From Globisporangium splendens (Eukaryota; Oomycota; Peronosporomycetes; Pythiales; Pythiaceae): a stretch of 64,000 nucleotides of DNA. Made by a program: the position numbers and the translations under genes. Shown here piece by piece: positions 8,923 to 17,928 of the stretch. The DNA lies in assembly GCA_006386115.1 (NCBI GenBank), contig VFIW01000048.1, forward strand, positions 186,001 to 250,000, written 5' to 3'. Under the pieces are notes generated by a model that did no database searches, was not told where the DNA came from, and saw nothing but the letters and a program-made list of their open reading frames with translations. How positions within the stretch are numbered: position 1 is the stretch's first letter; each line of letters begins with the position of its first letter.

Positions 8923-9562
8923 TGTAATGGGCTAAGGCTGCCATTACATGCAAGGTGGCTCTTTGTGTGTGTCACACACCACCTTGTGGAAGTGCATTGT
9001 GGGTGCGAAGATATTGGGTGAAACACATAATAGTGATCCCCACATGCACAGGTGACGTCATCGTCTGACGTCAGAGCAATCTGTGTCTGAGTTGAGTGTT
9101 GGTCGCTCGCAATCATTGAGATTCGGCGTGATTACGCACAACAGTACTCTAGACATGTGAATGATGGTTCCTACTTGGGAAACTGCACTGGTGATGAGAC
9201 CGACGTGTCTCTGCCACCTAAAGTGAGTGGCTGTAGCCAATCACTTTGCAGGGAATTTTCCACGGGACTTCAAGTTCAAGCTTCTCGAAGATCCCCTGGG
9301 TTCAACCTCAGTGTACCCAAGGTTTTATATATCAGATTCATAGGTTTTATTGTGCATGTTTAGGTTTTAGTTATAAAACCTCTAGGAGCCCTAGTGGTGT
9401 TTTACAAGTAGTGTCAGGAACCATAAGCTCATTTCAATTCAGTTGCAATTTTACCACCAAGCCCTCAAGTCTTCCTTCCTCCCTCCAAGTCGGGAGACGC
9501 TTCCTCTGGCACAAGCGTGTGTGCCGTGTTTGAGGGACTGTTTGGAATAGCGCCCTCTTACA
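8923..9562 (+). repeat. 3' LTR of copy B, chimeric
   Basis: 640 bp, TGTAATGG...TTACA, preceded by the purine tract AAGGGAGGGAT. The first three quarters match the 5' LTR. The last ~125 bases instead match the LTR of copy C almost perfectly, including a segment with GGGAGACGCTTCCTCTGGCA that the 5' LTR lacks. TGACGTCA palindromes lie at 9053-9060 and 9066-9073. Confidence 0.9.
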
Positions 9563-10165
9563 ATCGCACACCGCAATATCACGAGGGTCATCTGTGATCT
9601 CTTCCACAGATGTGTAAACCCACATCACTTCATCCGTTGTCACACAGCTCAAGTCAGCATCGTGTGACTTGTCAACGGAGATCTTCATCTTCATCCAGTC
9701 AATGCTAGGTTGATAACGCTTCAACCACGGCATTCCCAGAATCAGATCAAACTTGTCATCGAGGTCGAGTAAAATGAACTCGTCTTCACCTCGGAAATCT
9801 TCACACTTCATTGCCAAGCGCACCGCGCGCTTTGGCATCTTCACAGTTGACCCGTTGGCCAACCGAATAACCATCGTCTTGTCTTCATTCGCATCAGGCA
9901 TTGGTACTTTATGCCTGACGATCACTTCATTTCGAACAAAATTGTTCGACGCACCAGTGTCAACCAAAGCACGCAGAGGCGTTGCAATACCGTCTACTTG
10001 AACTTTGAGAACGATCAAACTTGACGTTTGACTGACACTGTTCTCCCTCGTGGAAACTGCATGTGCATCATGCACATTGGGGCCAGAGTCCTGTGTATCC
10101 ACAAACACAGTCCTCTTTTCGAGCCCAGTAGGAGGCCCCGCCCCTACTGGTCGTTCCCGTTTTTT
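9563..10165 (-). pseudogene. Protease fragment of pol, copy C
   Basis: Continues from the frameshift site of copy C gag (10159-10165) in the -1 frame. It encodes the segment after the zinc knuckle and a complete retropepsin core with LVDTGASNNF and the following LILGMPWL strand, both also present in copy B. The frame then runs without a stop into the tail of the neighbouring LTR, giving a meaningless C-terminus. A truncated remnant, not a functional pol. Confidence 0.88.
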
Positions 10166-11187
10166 GAACGTTGGGAGCGATCGAACCCACGGCCGCGACC
10201 GTAGTTGTTCGAGCGCGAACCCTGTGTCGTTTGCCGGTCAGGCAAAGACACTTTGCAGTTCCGAGCGAAGTGACCCGACTTCCCACAACGGAAACATTTT
10301 CCATCGTTGCGAGGACGTTCATTTCCAGGCGTGGAAATGTACGAGATGTCCATCGGCTCTGGACCATCGTGCGCAACATTCGCTTGTCTTGGTGGCCTTG
10401 ACGGAAACCCTTGGAACTTGGCTTGCTTGATGCTGAACTCTTCTTGCATCGCACGGCTGATGGCTTCGTCCAGCGTCTTGGGATACTCACGGAACAATTG
10501 GTTCCGGATTGGCCCGTCGTTCAGACCCGTCATGAACGTCACAACTTGCGTTGGAACGTCAATCGGCTCGTCCACGATGCTTGAGACCAGGAAGCGCGCT
10601 CGTTGTGCATACGAATGCAGATCGAAACGGCCTTGGCGAAGCTTGAGGAACTCGGCACGCGCACGGAACTCACTCTGCGGTGGTTCAAACGCTGCCTTGA
10701 GCTCTGCCTTGAAGTCTTCGTAGCTGTAGAAGCAGTTTGGATCTGACAAACGCTTCCCATAAGCCCAGCTCTTTGCACGACCCGCAAGGTTGGACATCGC
10801 GAACAACACTCGCTGCAAAGGGTCTCGCAGTTGTCTTGCAGTGATGGCTGCATCCAACTCGACGAACCATCTCGAAAGAGGCTCGTTCTCTCCGCCGCGA
10901 TACGGAGAGACGTCCAGCTTCAATGGCACCGTCCTAAATGAGGAAACAGGGGTTGCGACCTGCTTCCGGGAGGACATGATCTCGTGGTGCATGAAACTGA
11001 CCACCGCGCTCTTCTGGTCTTCCGGAGACGCCGATCGAAGCAGACTGACCACAGCAGCCTCTCCGATGACATCTCGCATGCGCTCAAGCGCCATCCACTC
11101 ATGAGAAGACAAGTGAGGGAAACCCTCAATAGTCAACTCGACAGTTTCCGGTACTGCTGGACCGAGTGGGGTTCCTGTAGCATCCAT
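10144..11187 (-). CDS. Gag of copy C
   Basis: 347 residues, exactly the length of copy B gag and aligning end to end, with the same capsid core motifs (SHEWMALERMRDVIGEAA, YRGGENEPL, EFLKLRQG) and one CCHC knuckle (CFRCGKSGHFARNC). Start ATG at 11187. Its 3' end carries the same A_AAA_AAC heptamer. The intact frame despite loss of most of pol suggests that the truncation is recent or that the copy is mobilised in trans. Confidence 0.9.
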   Translation of the reverse strand: MDATGTPLGPAVPETVELTIEGFPHLSSHEWMALERMRDVIGEAAVVSLLRSASPEDQKSAVVSFMHHEIMSSRKQVATPVSSFRTVPLKLDVSPYRGGENEPLSRWFVELDAAITARQLRDPLQRVLFAMSNLAGRAKSWAYGKRLSDPNCFYSYEDFKAELKAAFEPPQSEFRARAEFLKLRQGRFDLHSYAQRARFLVSSIVDEPIDVPTQVVTFMTGLNDGPIRNQLFREYPKTLDEAISRAMQEEFSIKQAKFQGFPSRPPRQANVAHDGPEPMDISYISTPGNERPRNDGKCFRCGKSGHFARNCKVSLPDRQTTQGSRSNNYGRGRGFDRSQRSKNGNDQ

Positions 11188-11313
11188 GTCCCAGACAAGG
11201 ATGCTCGCAGGGTCTTCGGTCTTGGACAGGAATGCGCGACGTGCTCAAAGCCGCGTCGTCAAACCTTTTCGCTTCACTGGGTCGCTGGAAGGACCGCTCG
11301 AAGTGCTACCAGG

Positions 11314-11965
11314 TGTAAGAGGGCGCTGTTCCAAACAGTCCCTCAAACACGGCACACACGCTTGTGCCAGAGGAAGCGTCTCCCGACTTGGAGGGAGGAA
11401 GGAAGACTTGAGGGCTTGGTGGTAAAATTGCAACTGAATTAAAACGTGCTTATGATTCCTGTCGCTACTTGTAAATGAACCCCAAGGGCTCCCACACGTT
11501 TTATAACTAAAACCTAAACATACACAATAAAACCTATGAATCTGATATATAAAACCTTGGGTACACTGAGGTTGAACCCAGGGGATCTTCGAGAAACTTG
11601 AACTTGAAGTCCCGTGGAAAATTCCCTGCAAAGTGATTGGCTACAGCCACTCACTTTAGGTGGCAGACACACGTCGGTCTCATCACCAGCGCAGTTTCCC
11701 AAGTAGGAATCATCACTCAGTACTTGATTAGTACATGGATGTCATCACTCTGTACTGATTAGTACATGTGAACAACATTCTGCACTGATCAGCACAGAGA
11801 GCGCTCGTGACGTCATGGGATGACGTCACATGTGCATGTGGGGACTGTCGTACTGTAATCCCTTTGTTATTTGTCTCTCCACAATGCACACTGAAGGTGG
11901 TGTGTGGCACACTAGATCTGGGAACAGATCCACCTTCATGTAATGGCTGGTTTTAACCCATTACA
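11314..11965 (-). repeat. 5' LTR of copy C
   Basis: 652 bp in minus orientation with TGTAATGG...TTACA ends. It carries paired TGACGTCA palindromes (11808-11815 and 11821-11828) at the same 13-bp spacing as in copy B. It also has a unique block of three imperfect palindromes (11719-11736, 11751-11766, 11781-11796) of the form TGTACTGATTAGTACA, each preceded by a similar short motif, absent from the copy B LTRs. Confidence 0.88.
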
Positions 11966-11984
11966 ACGGAGAATCTTCCAGAAT

Positions 11985-12248
11985 TTTCTCTTCAAGACTC
12001 TCGACCGTCGTCTGATTTAACCTCACCAAGTGTACCCAAGTTTAAAATGTGTATATCGTAGGTTTATTTTGCATGTGTAGGTTTTATGCACAAAACGTCT
12101 AGGAGCCCAAGTGGTGTTTTACACGTAGTGTCAGGAACCACAAGCTCACTTCAATTCAGTTGTAATTTTGCCAAGTTCCTCTCAAGTCTTCCTCATCTAG
12201 CGCCAGCGTGCGTGCCGTGTTTGAAGCTGTCTCGGATAGCCTCTTACA
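11985..12248 (+). repeat. Old LTR fragment D
   Basis: Plus-strand sequence similar to the 3' half of the other LTRs: a segment like TGTACCCAAG...GTAGGTTT, then CTAGGAGCCC, GTGGTGTTTTACA, GTAGTGTCAGGAACCACAAGCTCA, and a final GCCTCTTACA. It is more diverged than the LTRs of B and C and is not followed by a primer site or gag. It abuts the outer end of the copy C LTR, so C probably inserted into it. The left limit is approximate. Confidence 0.75.
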
Positions 12249-13346
12249 CAAGTCTGCTGTCATTCAAAATGCGGGAACGACGACTTCAGACTCTAGACCA
12301 CGCTCTTTTCGCCTCGTTTTGCTGCCTACGTTGCATCACCGGCGCCTATTGATGTAAAAGACTCGAGGTGCTATCTCTTTATGTGCCTTGTTGCTTATTT
12401 TGGTCAAGACCGCGACTTACTCCTGCAGTTGTGTCACGGTACTCGACTAACTTGCACTCGGTGTGAGCAAATTGTGCTCAGGTTCTGCATGCAGGAAGGC
12501 CGACCCTCGTAAGCGCGTGTAAGGACTGACCATGCATGGTAGACCTTCATGTGTGTGCACCGCTGAAATCCAGGATAAAACCCGCACAGCAGTAATTGGT
12601 CCGTTGTAAAAAGATGACCGTTACGACATATCATTGCAAGTACTTTATGTTAATTACGCAACCGTATTTAACATTTATCTTCCGAAAGGAAAAAAACCAT
12701 TGAACCACTTCAACCTCCAAAACAGCCTCGCAGATTTTGGATCTGGAAATGCAGCAGGAAATACGTCGCTTCAGATTTTAGTCATTTCCAGATTATGGAG
12801 CTGATAACTCTTCCTTCCCTATAAGTCATTGTGTTTTCTGTGTCAATCGAGTGCCAGGCGCTGAAGAAAGTGCAAGATCGGTCGCGAAAGCGCTTCTTCA
12901 CCTGCGATCGCGAATGTTGAGATCAAGACCGTGTCTTCCTCCTACAGTCGACAAAGAAAATCGTCACGTAGCCGCCGTGTTCGAGCTTGCTGTGGCACAT
13001 CAGAGAAACCATGACGCACATCGGTCTTGTCTATTGTAGTGGCCGCGTTTCTATTTCGATCATGTCTTTGCAACCAGTCACAAGTGCCATCCATCATCCG
13101 ATCCGATCCACCCGCCTTAAAAAGATACTTTGCCTTATATTTTCACATACAATTTCATTATAAAGAAGTTCGTATCTAAAGCTAAAAGGTTTCTAGCACC
13201 ACACTTTCCAGGCTTTTTCGCCGTGTTCAACACCGTGTGCTGTTTTTTGGTTGTTTCTTCAGTTTTTCGATCCAATCCATTCGCGCATTTCTCAAGTATC
13301 GACCCAAGCACCAAGAGACGAAGACCTCCTTGCAATAAGAAAAAAG
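12249..13346. other. Intergenic, no gene seen
   Basis: About 1.1 kb between the retroelement nest and the kinase-fusion gene. No convincing coding frame or RNA gene was recognised. The stretch from 13130 to 13250 is AT-rich and probably holds the promoter of the downstream gene. Confidence 0.6.
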
Positions 13347-15293
13347 ATGGAGCCGCGGCGTCCGAAGCACAAGCAGCAGCCGCCGCTGGTGGTTCGCGCG
13401 GACGAGATCGAGAGCGCGCTGCAGCAGCCCGAGACCTACGCCTACGCGCCTTTGTGCAATGCGGACAAGAGCCAAGTTGAAGATGACGACGACGATCCGG
13501 TGTTCCCACGCGGCTCGCTGCGCGACAAGATCGGTGTGATCCACACGCACATGTCCATGGTGTTTCTGCTGCCGCACCGCGTGTACAAGATCAAGAAGCA
13601 AGTGGACTTCGGGTTCGCGGACTTTTCGACGCTCTACAAGCGCTTCCAGGCGTGTTTCGCCGAAGTGCAGCTCAACAAGCGGCTCGCGCCAGACGTGTAT
13701 GTGGGTGTTGTACCCATCTCGATGCACCGCGAGACGCGCAAGATCACGGTGCGCTGTGACGACTTTTGGACGCCCGAGAAGAGCGCGAACCTCGACTACT
13801 GGCTCAGCGACGAGTACGGCGAGATCATCGAGTGGGCTGTGCACATGGTGCGGCTGCCGGACGAGCAGACGTTGGAGCATGCGATGCAGCACGGCAAGTT
13901 AAACGAGGGAATGCTCGCTGACGTCGCACAGACGCTTGTGGATTTCCACAAGAATGCGCGTCGCGGCGCGAAGATCGACCCGTTTGGCTGCGAAGATGTG
14001 ATCCGCACCAACATTGTGCAGAATTTCGACCAGACGCAGACCCACGTCGGCGTGACGGTCAGCGGACCTGTGTACCGACGGGTCAAGGAGCTCACGTTTC
14101 AATGGCTTGAAGCGCTCGAGAGCACGATCGCGTCGCGAGTCTCGAGTGGGTACATTTGCGATAGCCATGGCGATCTACGGCTCGAACATGTGTACATGGT
14201 CCCAACTGCGCCATCAACAGCAGCAGCGAGAAGCCCACGAGCGAGTTCCAGCATCGGCAGCGCCAAGGTTAACGAAGCGCACGCGTTTGTGATCCTGGAT
14301 TGCATCGAGTTCAACGAGCAATTCCGGTACGGCGATCCGCTCTCGGACGTCGCGTTCCTGACGATGGATATCTGGCGCAGTGGACGTCCCGACCTCGCGC
14401 GGTATCTGCAGCAGCAGTATTTGCTCAAAGCCGTCCAGGATACACCCGAGAACAGAAAGCTGTTCACTTTCTATGCGGCCTACCGCGCGGTTGTGCGTGC
14501 CAAAGTCGCCGGCTTTTGCGTCGAAGCCCCCAACCTATCCGCTGAGCAGCGAGAGAGAGAAATCCAACGCGCACGGTGCTTCTGGCTCGTAGCGCTCAGT
14601 TTCCTCGCGCCACCAGCGGAGCGACCGTGCCTGTTGCTGGTCGGCGGTTTACCGGCGAGTGGCAAATCGAGTCTCGCAAAGATGCTCGCGGGTGGTGAGC
14701 GCAACATGGCGTGGCTGCGCGCCGATGCGATTCGCAAAGAACTGGTGAGCAAACCGACTGCGGCACGTGAAGAACAGGCACTGACAGCTGCAGCCAATGA
14801 CAGTAGTAGCTCCAATACTGCTGGGTGCAACGACGACCGACCAGTGAGTAAAGAGGACGAAGAAGCCGCGTTGGCGAAAGCCGGCAGCTTCGAGGAAGGT
14901 ATCTACTCGCCCGCGGTCACCAAGCGGACGTACGACGAGATTCTCGTTCGCAGCGTCATGCGCTTACGTCAAGGCGAGCGCGTTGTGGTCGATGCGACGT
15001 TCCGGGATCGCACCTTGCGCGAACGGTTCATCGAGGCTGCACACGAAGAAGGCGCGATGTTTGCATTCACCATCTGCGAATGCGACCGCGAGACCATCCG
15101 CGGCCGCCTGCTCGCGCGGAAAAACGATCTGTCGGACGCGACCTGGGAGGTTTACGAGCAAATGGAGAAGGTGTGGGATGTCACGAAAGAGAGTGCGCAA
15201 ATGGTCGAGTGCTTTGTCGTGAACACGGAGAAGGAAAAAGAGCTCACGCTGCGGAGAACGCAGGGCTTTCTGCGCAGCATTGGACTGATGTAA
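13347..15293 (+). CDS. Aminoglycoside-phosphotransferase-like / P-loop kinase fusion protein
   Basis: 648 residues from the ATG at 13347; the frame is open upstream but only from a non-ATG codon. The N-terminal half is a kinase-like fold of the aminoglycoside phosphotransferase type: catalytic-loop-like HGDLRLEH (about residues 274-281), then DCIEFNEQFRYGDPLSDVAFL (318 on). The C-terminal half is a P-loop kinase with Walker A GLPASGKSS (434 on) and a VVDATFRDRTLRERF motif. An uncharacterised bacterial family with this two-domain layout is known. No intron. The substrate is unknown. A bacterial origin by transfer is possible but untested. Confidence 0.8.
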   Translation: MEPRRPKHKQQPPLVVRADEIESALQQPETYAYAPLCNADKSQVEDDDDDPVFPRGSLRDKIGVIHTHMSMVFLLPHRVYKIKKQVDFGFADFSTLYKRFQACFAEVQLNKRLAPDVYVGVVPISMHRETRKITVRCDDFWTPEKSANLDYWLSDEYGEIIEWAVHMVRLPDEQTLEHAMQHGKLNEGMLADVAQTLVDFHKNARRGAKIDPFGCEDVIRTNIVQNFDQTQTHVGVTVSGPVYRRVKELTFQWLEALESTIASRVSSGYICDSHGDLRLEHVYMVPTAPSTAAARSPRASSSIGSAKVNEAHAFVILDCIEFNEQFRYGDPLSDVAFLTMDIWRSGRPDLARYLQQQYLLKAVQDTPENRKLFTFYAAYRAVVRAKVAGFCVEAPNLSAEQREREIQRARCFWLVALSFLAPPAERPCLLLVGGLPASGKSSLAKMLAGGERNMAWLRADAIRKELVSKPTAAREEQALTAAANDSSSSNTAGCNDDRPVSKEDEEAALAKAGSFEEGIYSPAVTKRTYDEILVRSVMRLRQGERVVVDATFRDRTLRERFIEAAHEEGAMFAFTICECDRETIRGRLLARKNDLSDATWEVYEQMEKVWDVTKESAQMVECFVVNTEKEKELTLRRTQGFLRSIGLM

Positions 15294-15559
15294 AGAAGGT
15301 GTTTACACGATGGTCGTCGTGTACGGACGGATGAAAGTCCAAAATGCCTGGACTCGTAGCTTAGTGACGCATATATGTGTGTTTGGAAGAAAAGAAAAAA
15401 GAATAAACAACAACAAGGTGCTGTTTTCATAACGACGGAACGCAAAAACAAAATAAACACAATGAATTTACAACGGCTAGACCAACATGATTGTCCCCAC
15501 AAACTACTCCATTTCTCTCCTTCTGCACGTCGACCATCACGCTGCTACTCTCGAACGAG

Positions 15560-16655
15560 CTACGACGAGGATTTCGGAGACGCCGCGCCATCGCAGGATG
15601 TCGGTGGCTGCTGGTCACATGCGCAGGTGGCGCTGTCGGAGCAGTAGAAGCACTTGGTGAGCACTTTGGAGCCGAATGTGGTCTTCCAGTGCGGCGGCCA
15701 CGTCTTCTCGACCGACGCGCGCGCGCAGAGTCGCACGTAGAACATCGCGAGCCGCGGGTAGAGTCCGTCGAGCTGCAGACCGCAGCGCACGGCGTACGCG
15801 ACGTTCGTGAACAGCGTGAAGTCGCATAAATAAGCCACGTCCGCGTCGACCAGAAACGCGCGGCTGTCGAGGTATTGCTCCCAGAGACTCAGCTCGGCCT
15901 CGACGCACGCCCATTTCGCCGCGACGATGCTCGGATTGCGCTTGTCCGGCGGGAACCGACGCAGGTACACGACGAGGTCGCCGACCACCGAGAGGATCTC
16001 GTTGGCTTCGTGGAGTCGCAACTGCGCGATCGCGTACTGCGCTGGGGACGCCGGAACGCACGGCACTTTGGGGAATTTTTTCTCCAGAAACTCCAGGATC
16101 GCCATCGATTCGTACACGATCGTGCGCTGTTGGGAAAACGACAGCAAGTGCGACATGCCCTGCGAAATCGCCGCGACGCCGGCATTCTCTGTTGTTGCAG
16201 TGCTTCCACTGGTGGTTTCATCATCCGTCGCAGTGTGGCCATTGGCTGTGTGCGCTTGCTCTGCTGGATCAACAGCTCCTTCCACAGGTTCCACGAGCAC
16301 AGGCACGCGCATGCGCGGATTCAACGCGCGGAAGAACGGCGTCTTCAGCACGCCGCTCGAGAAGCTCACGCACACGCTGCGGTACGGCACGCCCTTCTCC
16401 TCCAGCGCGATCAACACGCGCCACGCTACCAAACAATGCGAGAAAACAGGAGCGTCATTTTCAAACCATTACCAAATGAGTCGTTCGTTCGTCTACATGG
16501 AGCACACTCTCCTTCGTACCTTGCGGACTGCCCGAGCCCCAGTAGACGACGCGCTCGTGCGGTAACGGAGCCGTGCGCAGTAGCTCCTCCTCCGTGCTCA
16601 CGAGATGCTCGTCGGCGTCTCCACAGGCGGCGCCGTTGGTCATCGCAGGCGGCAT
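15560..16655 (-). CDS. Glutathione S-transferase-like protein
   Basis: Two exons: 16655-16520 and 16425-15560, with a 94-bp GT-AG intron (16519-16426). The splice restores the GST N-terminal motif: VYWGSGSPQ joins AWRVLIALEEKGVPYRSV. The 333-residue product has a thioredoxin-like domain with the NPRMRVPVL turn and ESMAILEFLEKKFP glutathione-site segment, then an all-alpha C-domain. An acidic Ala/Thr insert separates strands in the N-domain, and the tail is Cys-rich and unusual (CFYCSDSATCAC). The start could also be the ATG at 16643. Likely role: conjugation or detoxification; class not assigned. Convergent with the upstream kinase-fusion gene. Confidence 0.85.
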
Positions 16656-17052
16656 TCTCTTTATGGCTCTCGTCTTTGGTTGGCTTCTTCTCTTGGATGG
16701 CGGAATTGACACACTGATATGGGGAGAAGGACAGGCGGTGAAAAAGACACCACTTTGAATGGAAAAGAACCAACGCCTAGAAGAGGTGGCGTTCATAAAA
16801 CCTTTATAAATAGATATATGTGCGTGATCAGAGTCACGCGTAACGACATCAAATAGTGTCATTATGTTTGTAAGGCTGCTTTAAATCCATACCCTTCAAT
16901 AATTGTTCTCTCTTCTCTTTGCAGGGTTGTTGGCAATGAGTTAACAGACAACCTGATAGTCTTATCTATGATCGTACACGTTATTTACGTGAGTACGGAT
17001 GCTGTTCTATTCTGGAAGGCAAAGCCAAAAAGCACACAAAGGAAGAGTGGGA
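16656..17052. other. Divergent intergenic region
   Basis: About 400 bp between the starts of the GST gene (-) and the 27K splicing-protein gene (+), presumably containing both promoters. No clear core-promoter match was found. Confidence 0.5.
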
Positions 17053-17828
17053 ATGAACGGCCGCAGTCGCAGCGGCTCCGTCGACAGCCTCGGCCGCCAC
17101 AAGCGCAAGCGCGAGTCCAAGCACAGCGGTGGTAGTCGCAGGGCATCCTCGCGTTCTTTCTCCCGCTCGCGCTCCCGATCTTTCTCGCGGTCGGCGTCAC
17201 GCTCGCCGTCGCGACGCAGATCCTCCTCCCGCCGCGAGCGCGGACGCGACCGAGATCGCCGACGAAGCCGCGACCGACGCTCCAGGAGCAGGAGCCGCAG
17301 CAGAAGCCGCAGTCGCAGTAGAGACCGTGAACGCGGCGGGAGAAGCCGCGAGTACCAGCGCAGCGACCGCGCGACGGGGTCTCACCGCTCCCGTTCGCGT
17401 TCGTTGTCCCGTTCTCGACGCGACTCGGATGGCCGCCTCCGCAAGTGCGTGTCATTGCTATCTGTGCATTGTTTGCTGTACGACCTTTTGTCTAATGCGC
17501 TGTTGCTGTGTGTGTGTGTGTGTGTGAATTGTATAGTGATGGTGCTGCGGTGACGCACGACAAGAACGCGGACAAGCAGAGCAATCACGCAGACGCCAAG
17601 GAACTTGAGGTGGCGTCCGAGACCGCGAACCTGCTCGCGCACCTGACGGAGGAAGAGCAGATGCAGGCGCTCATGGGCTTCGGCGACTTCGACTCGACCA
17701 AGGGCAAGGTCGTCGAGGACAACGCGAAAGGCGCGTCCGCGGGTGGCGTCCGCAAGGAGAGCAAGCGCGCCTACCGCCAGTACATGAACCGCCGCGGAGG
17801 CTTCAACCGCCCACTAGACCAAAAGTAA
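17053..17828 (+). CDS. SNRNP27: U4/U6.U5 tri-snRNP 27 kDa protein
   Basis: Two exons, 17053-17444 and 17537-17828, with a 92-bp intron ending in a (GT)n tract. The 227-residue product has a long RS/RD-rich N-terminal domain and the diagnostic C-terminus of the family (MGFGDFDSTKGK, then YRQYMNRRGGFNRPLD). In other eukaryotes this tri-snRNP protein acts in the nucleus during spliceosome activation and 5' splice-site choice. Start chosen at 17053; the frame extends upstream to 16999. The gene tail is only about 100 bp from the tail of the convergent LRR gene. Confidence 0.9.
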
Positions 17829-17928
17829 ACAGGGAAGGAAGGTCCTGTAGTATGTGAGTCACACACAACATACTGGAACCTTGTATGCATGTTAATGAAG
17901 ATACTTACCTCTTAGTGTCCATGTGCAT

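Larger units (their letters stand above)
2081..9562 (+). mobile_element. Full-length Ty3/gypsy chromovirus copy B
   Basis: Complete element: 5' LTR 2081-2688, primer-binding site just after it, gag 2796-3839, pol in the -1 frame to 8521, a polypurine tract (about 8909-8922) and 3' LTR 8923-9562. The domain order protease, RT, RNase H, integrase places it in Ty3/gypsy, and the C-terminal chromodomain makes it a chromovirus. All protein frames are open, so it may be autonomous. No matching 5-bp target duplication is evident (gtatc before, atcgc after), and the two LTRs differ, especially near their 3' ends, so it is not a clean recent insertion. Confidence 0.93.
9563..11965 (-). mobile_element. 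Chromovirus copy C, LTR-gag-PR remnant
   Basis: Minus-strand element consisting of a 5' LTR (11965-11314), leader with the same primer site, gag (11187-10144), and the protease part of pol down to 9563. There it ends abruptly against the end of the 3' LTR of copy B. RT, RNase H and integrase are absent. Copies A and C have the same orientation and could be the two halves of one older element split by B, but about 2.2 kb of pol between them would be missing. Confidence 0.88.

Noticed and set aside
10984..11442. 152-codon plus-strand ORF across the copy C leader and LTR
   Set aside because: Runs antisense through gag leader and LTR sequence; its end repeats only because the same LTR tail occurs in copy B.
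15875..16717. 280-codon plus-strand ORF opposite the GST gene
   Set aside because: Arg/His-rich antisense shadow of GC-rich codons; the GST on the other strand splices into a family motif.
17129..17527. Ala-rich second frame in the RS domain of the 27K splicing protein
   Set aside because: Frame-shifted reading of RS-dipeptide codons; the real frame has the family C-terminus.
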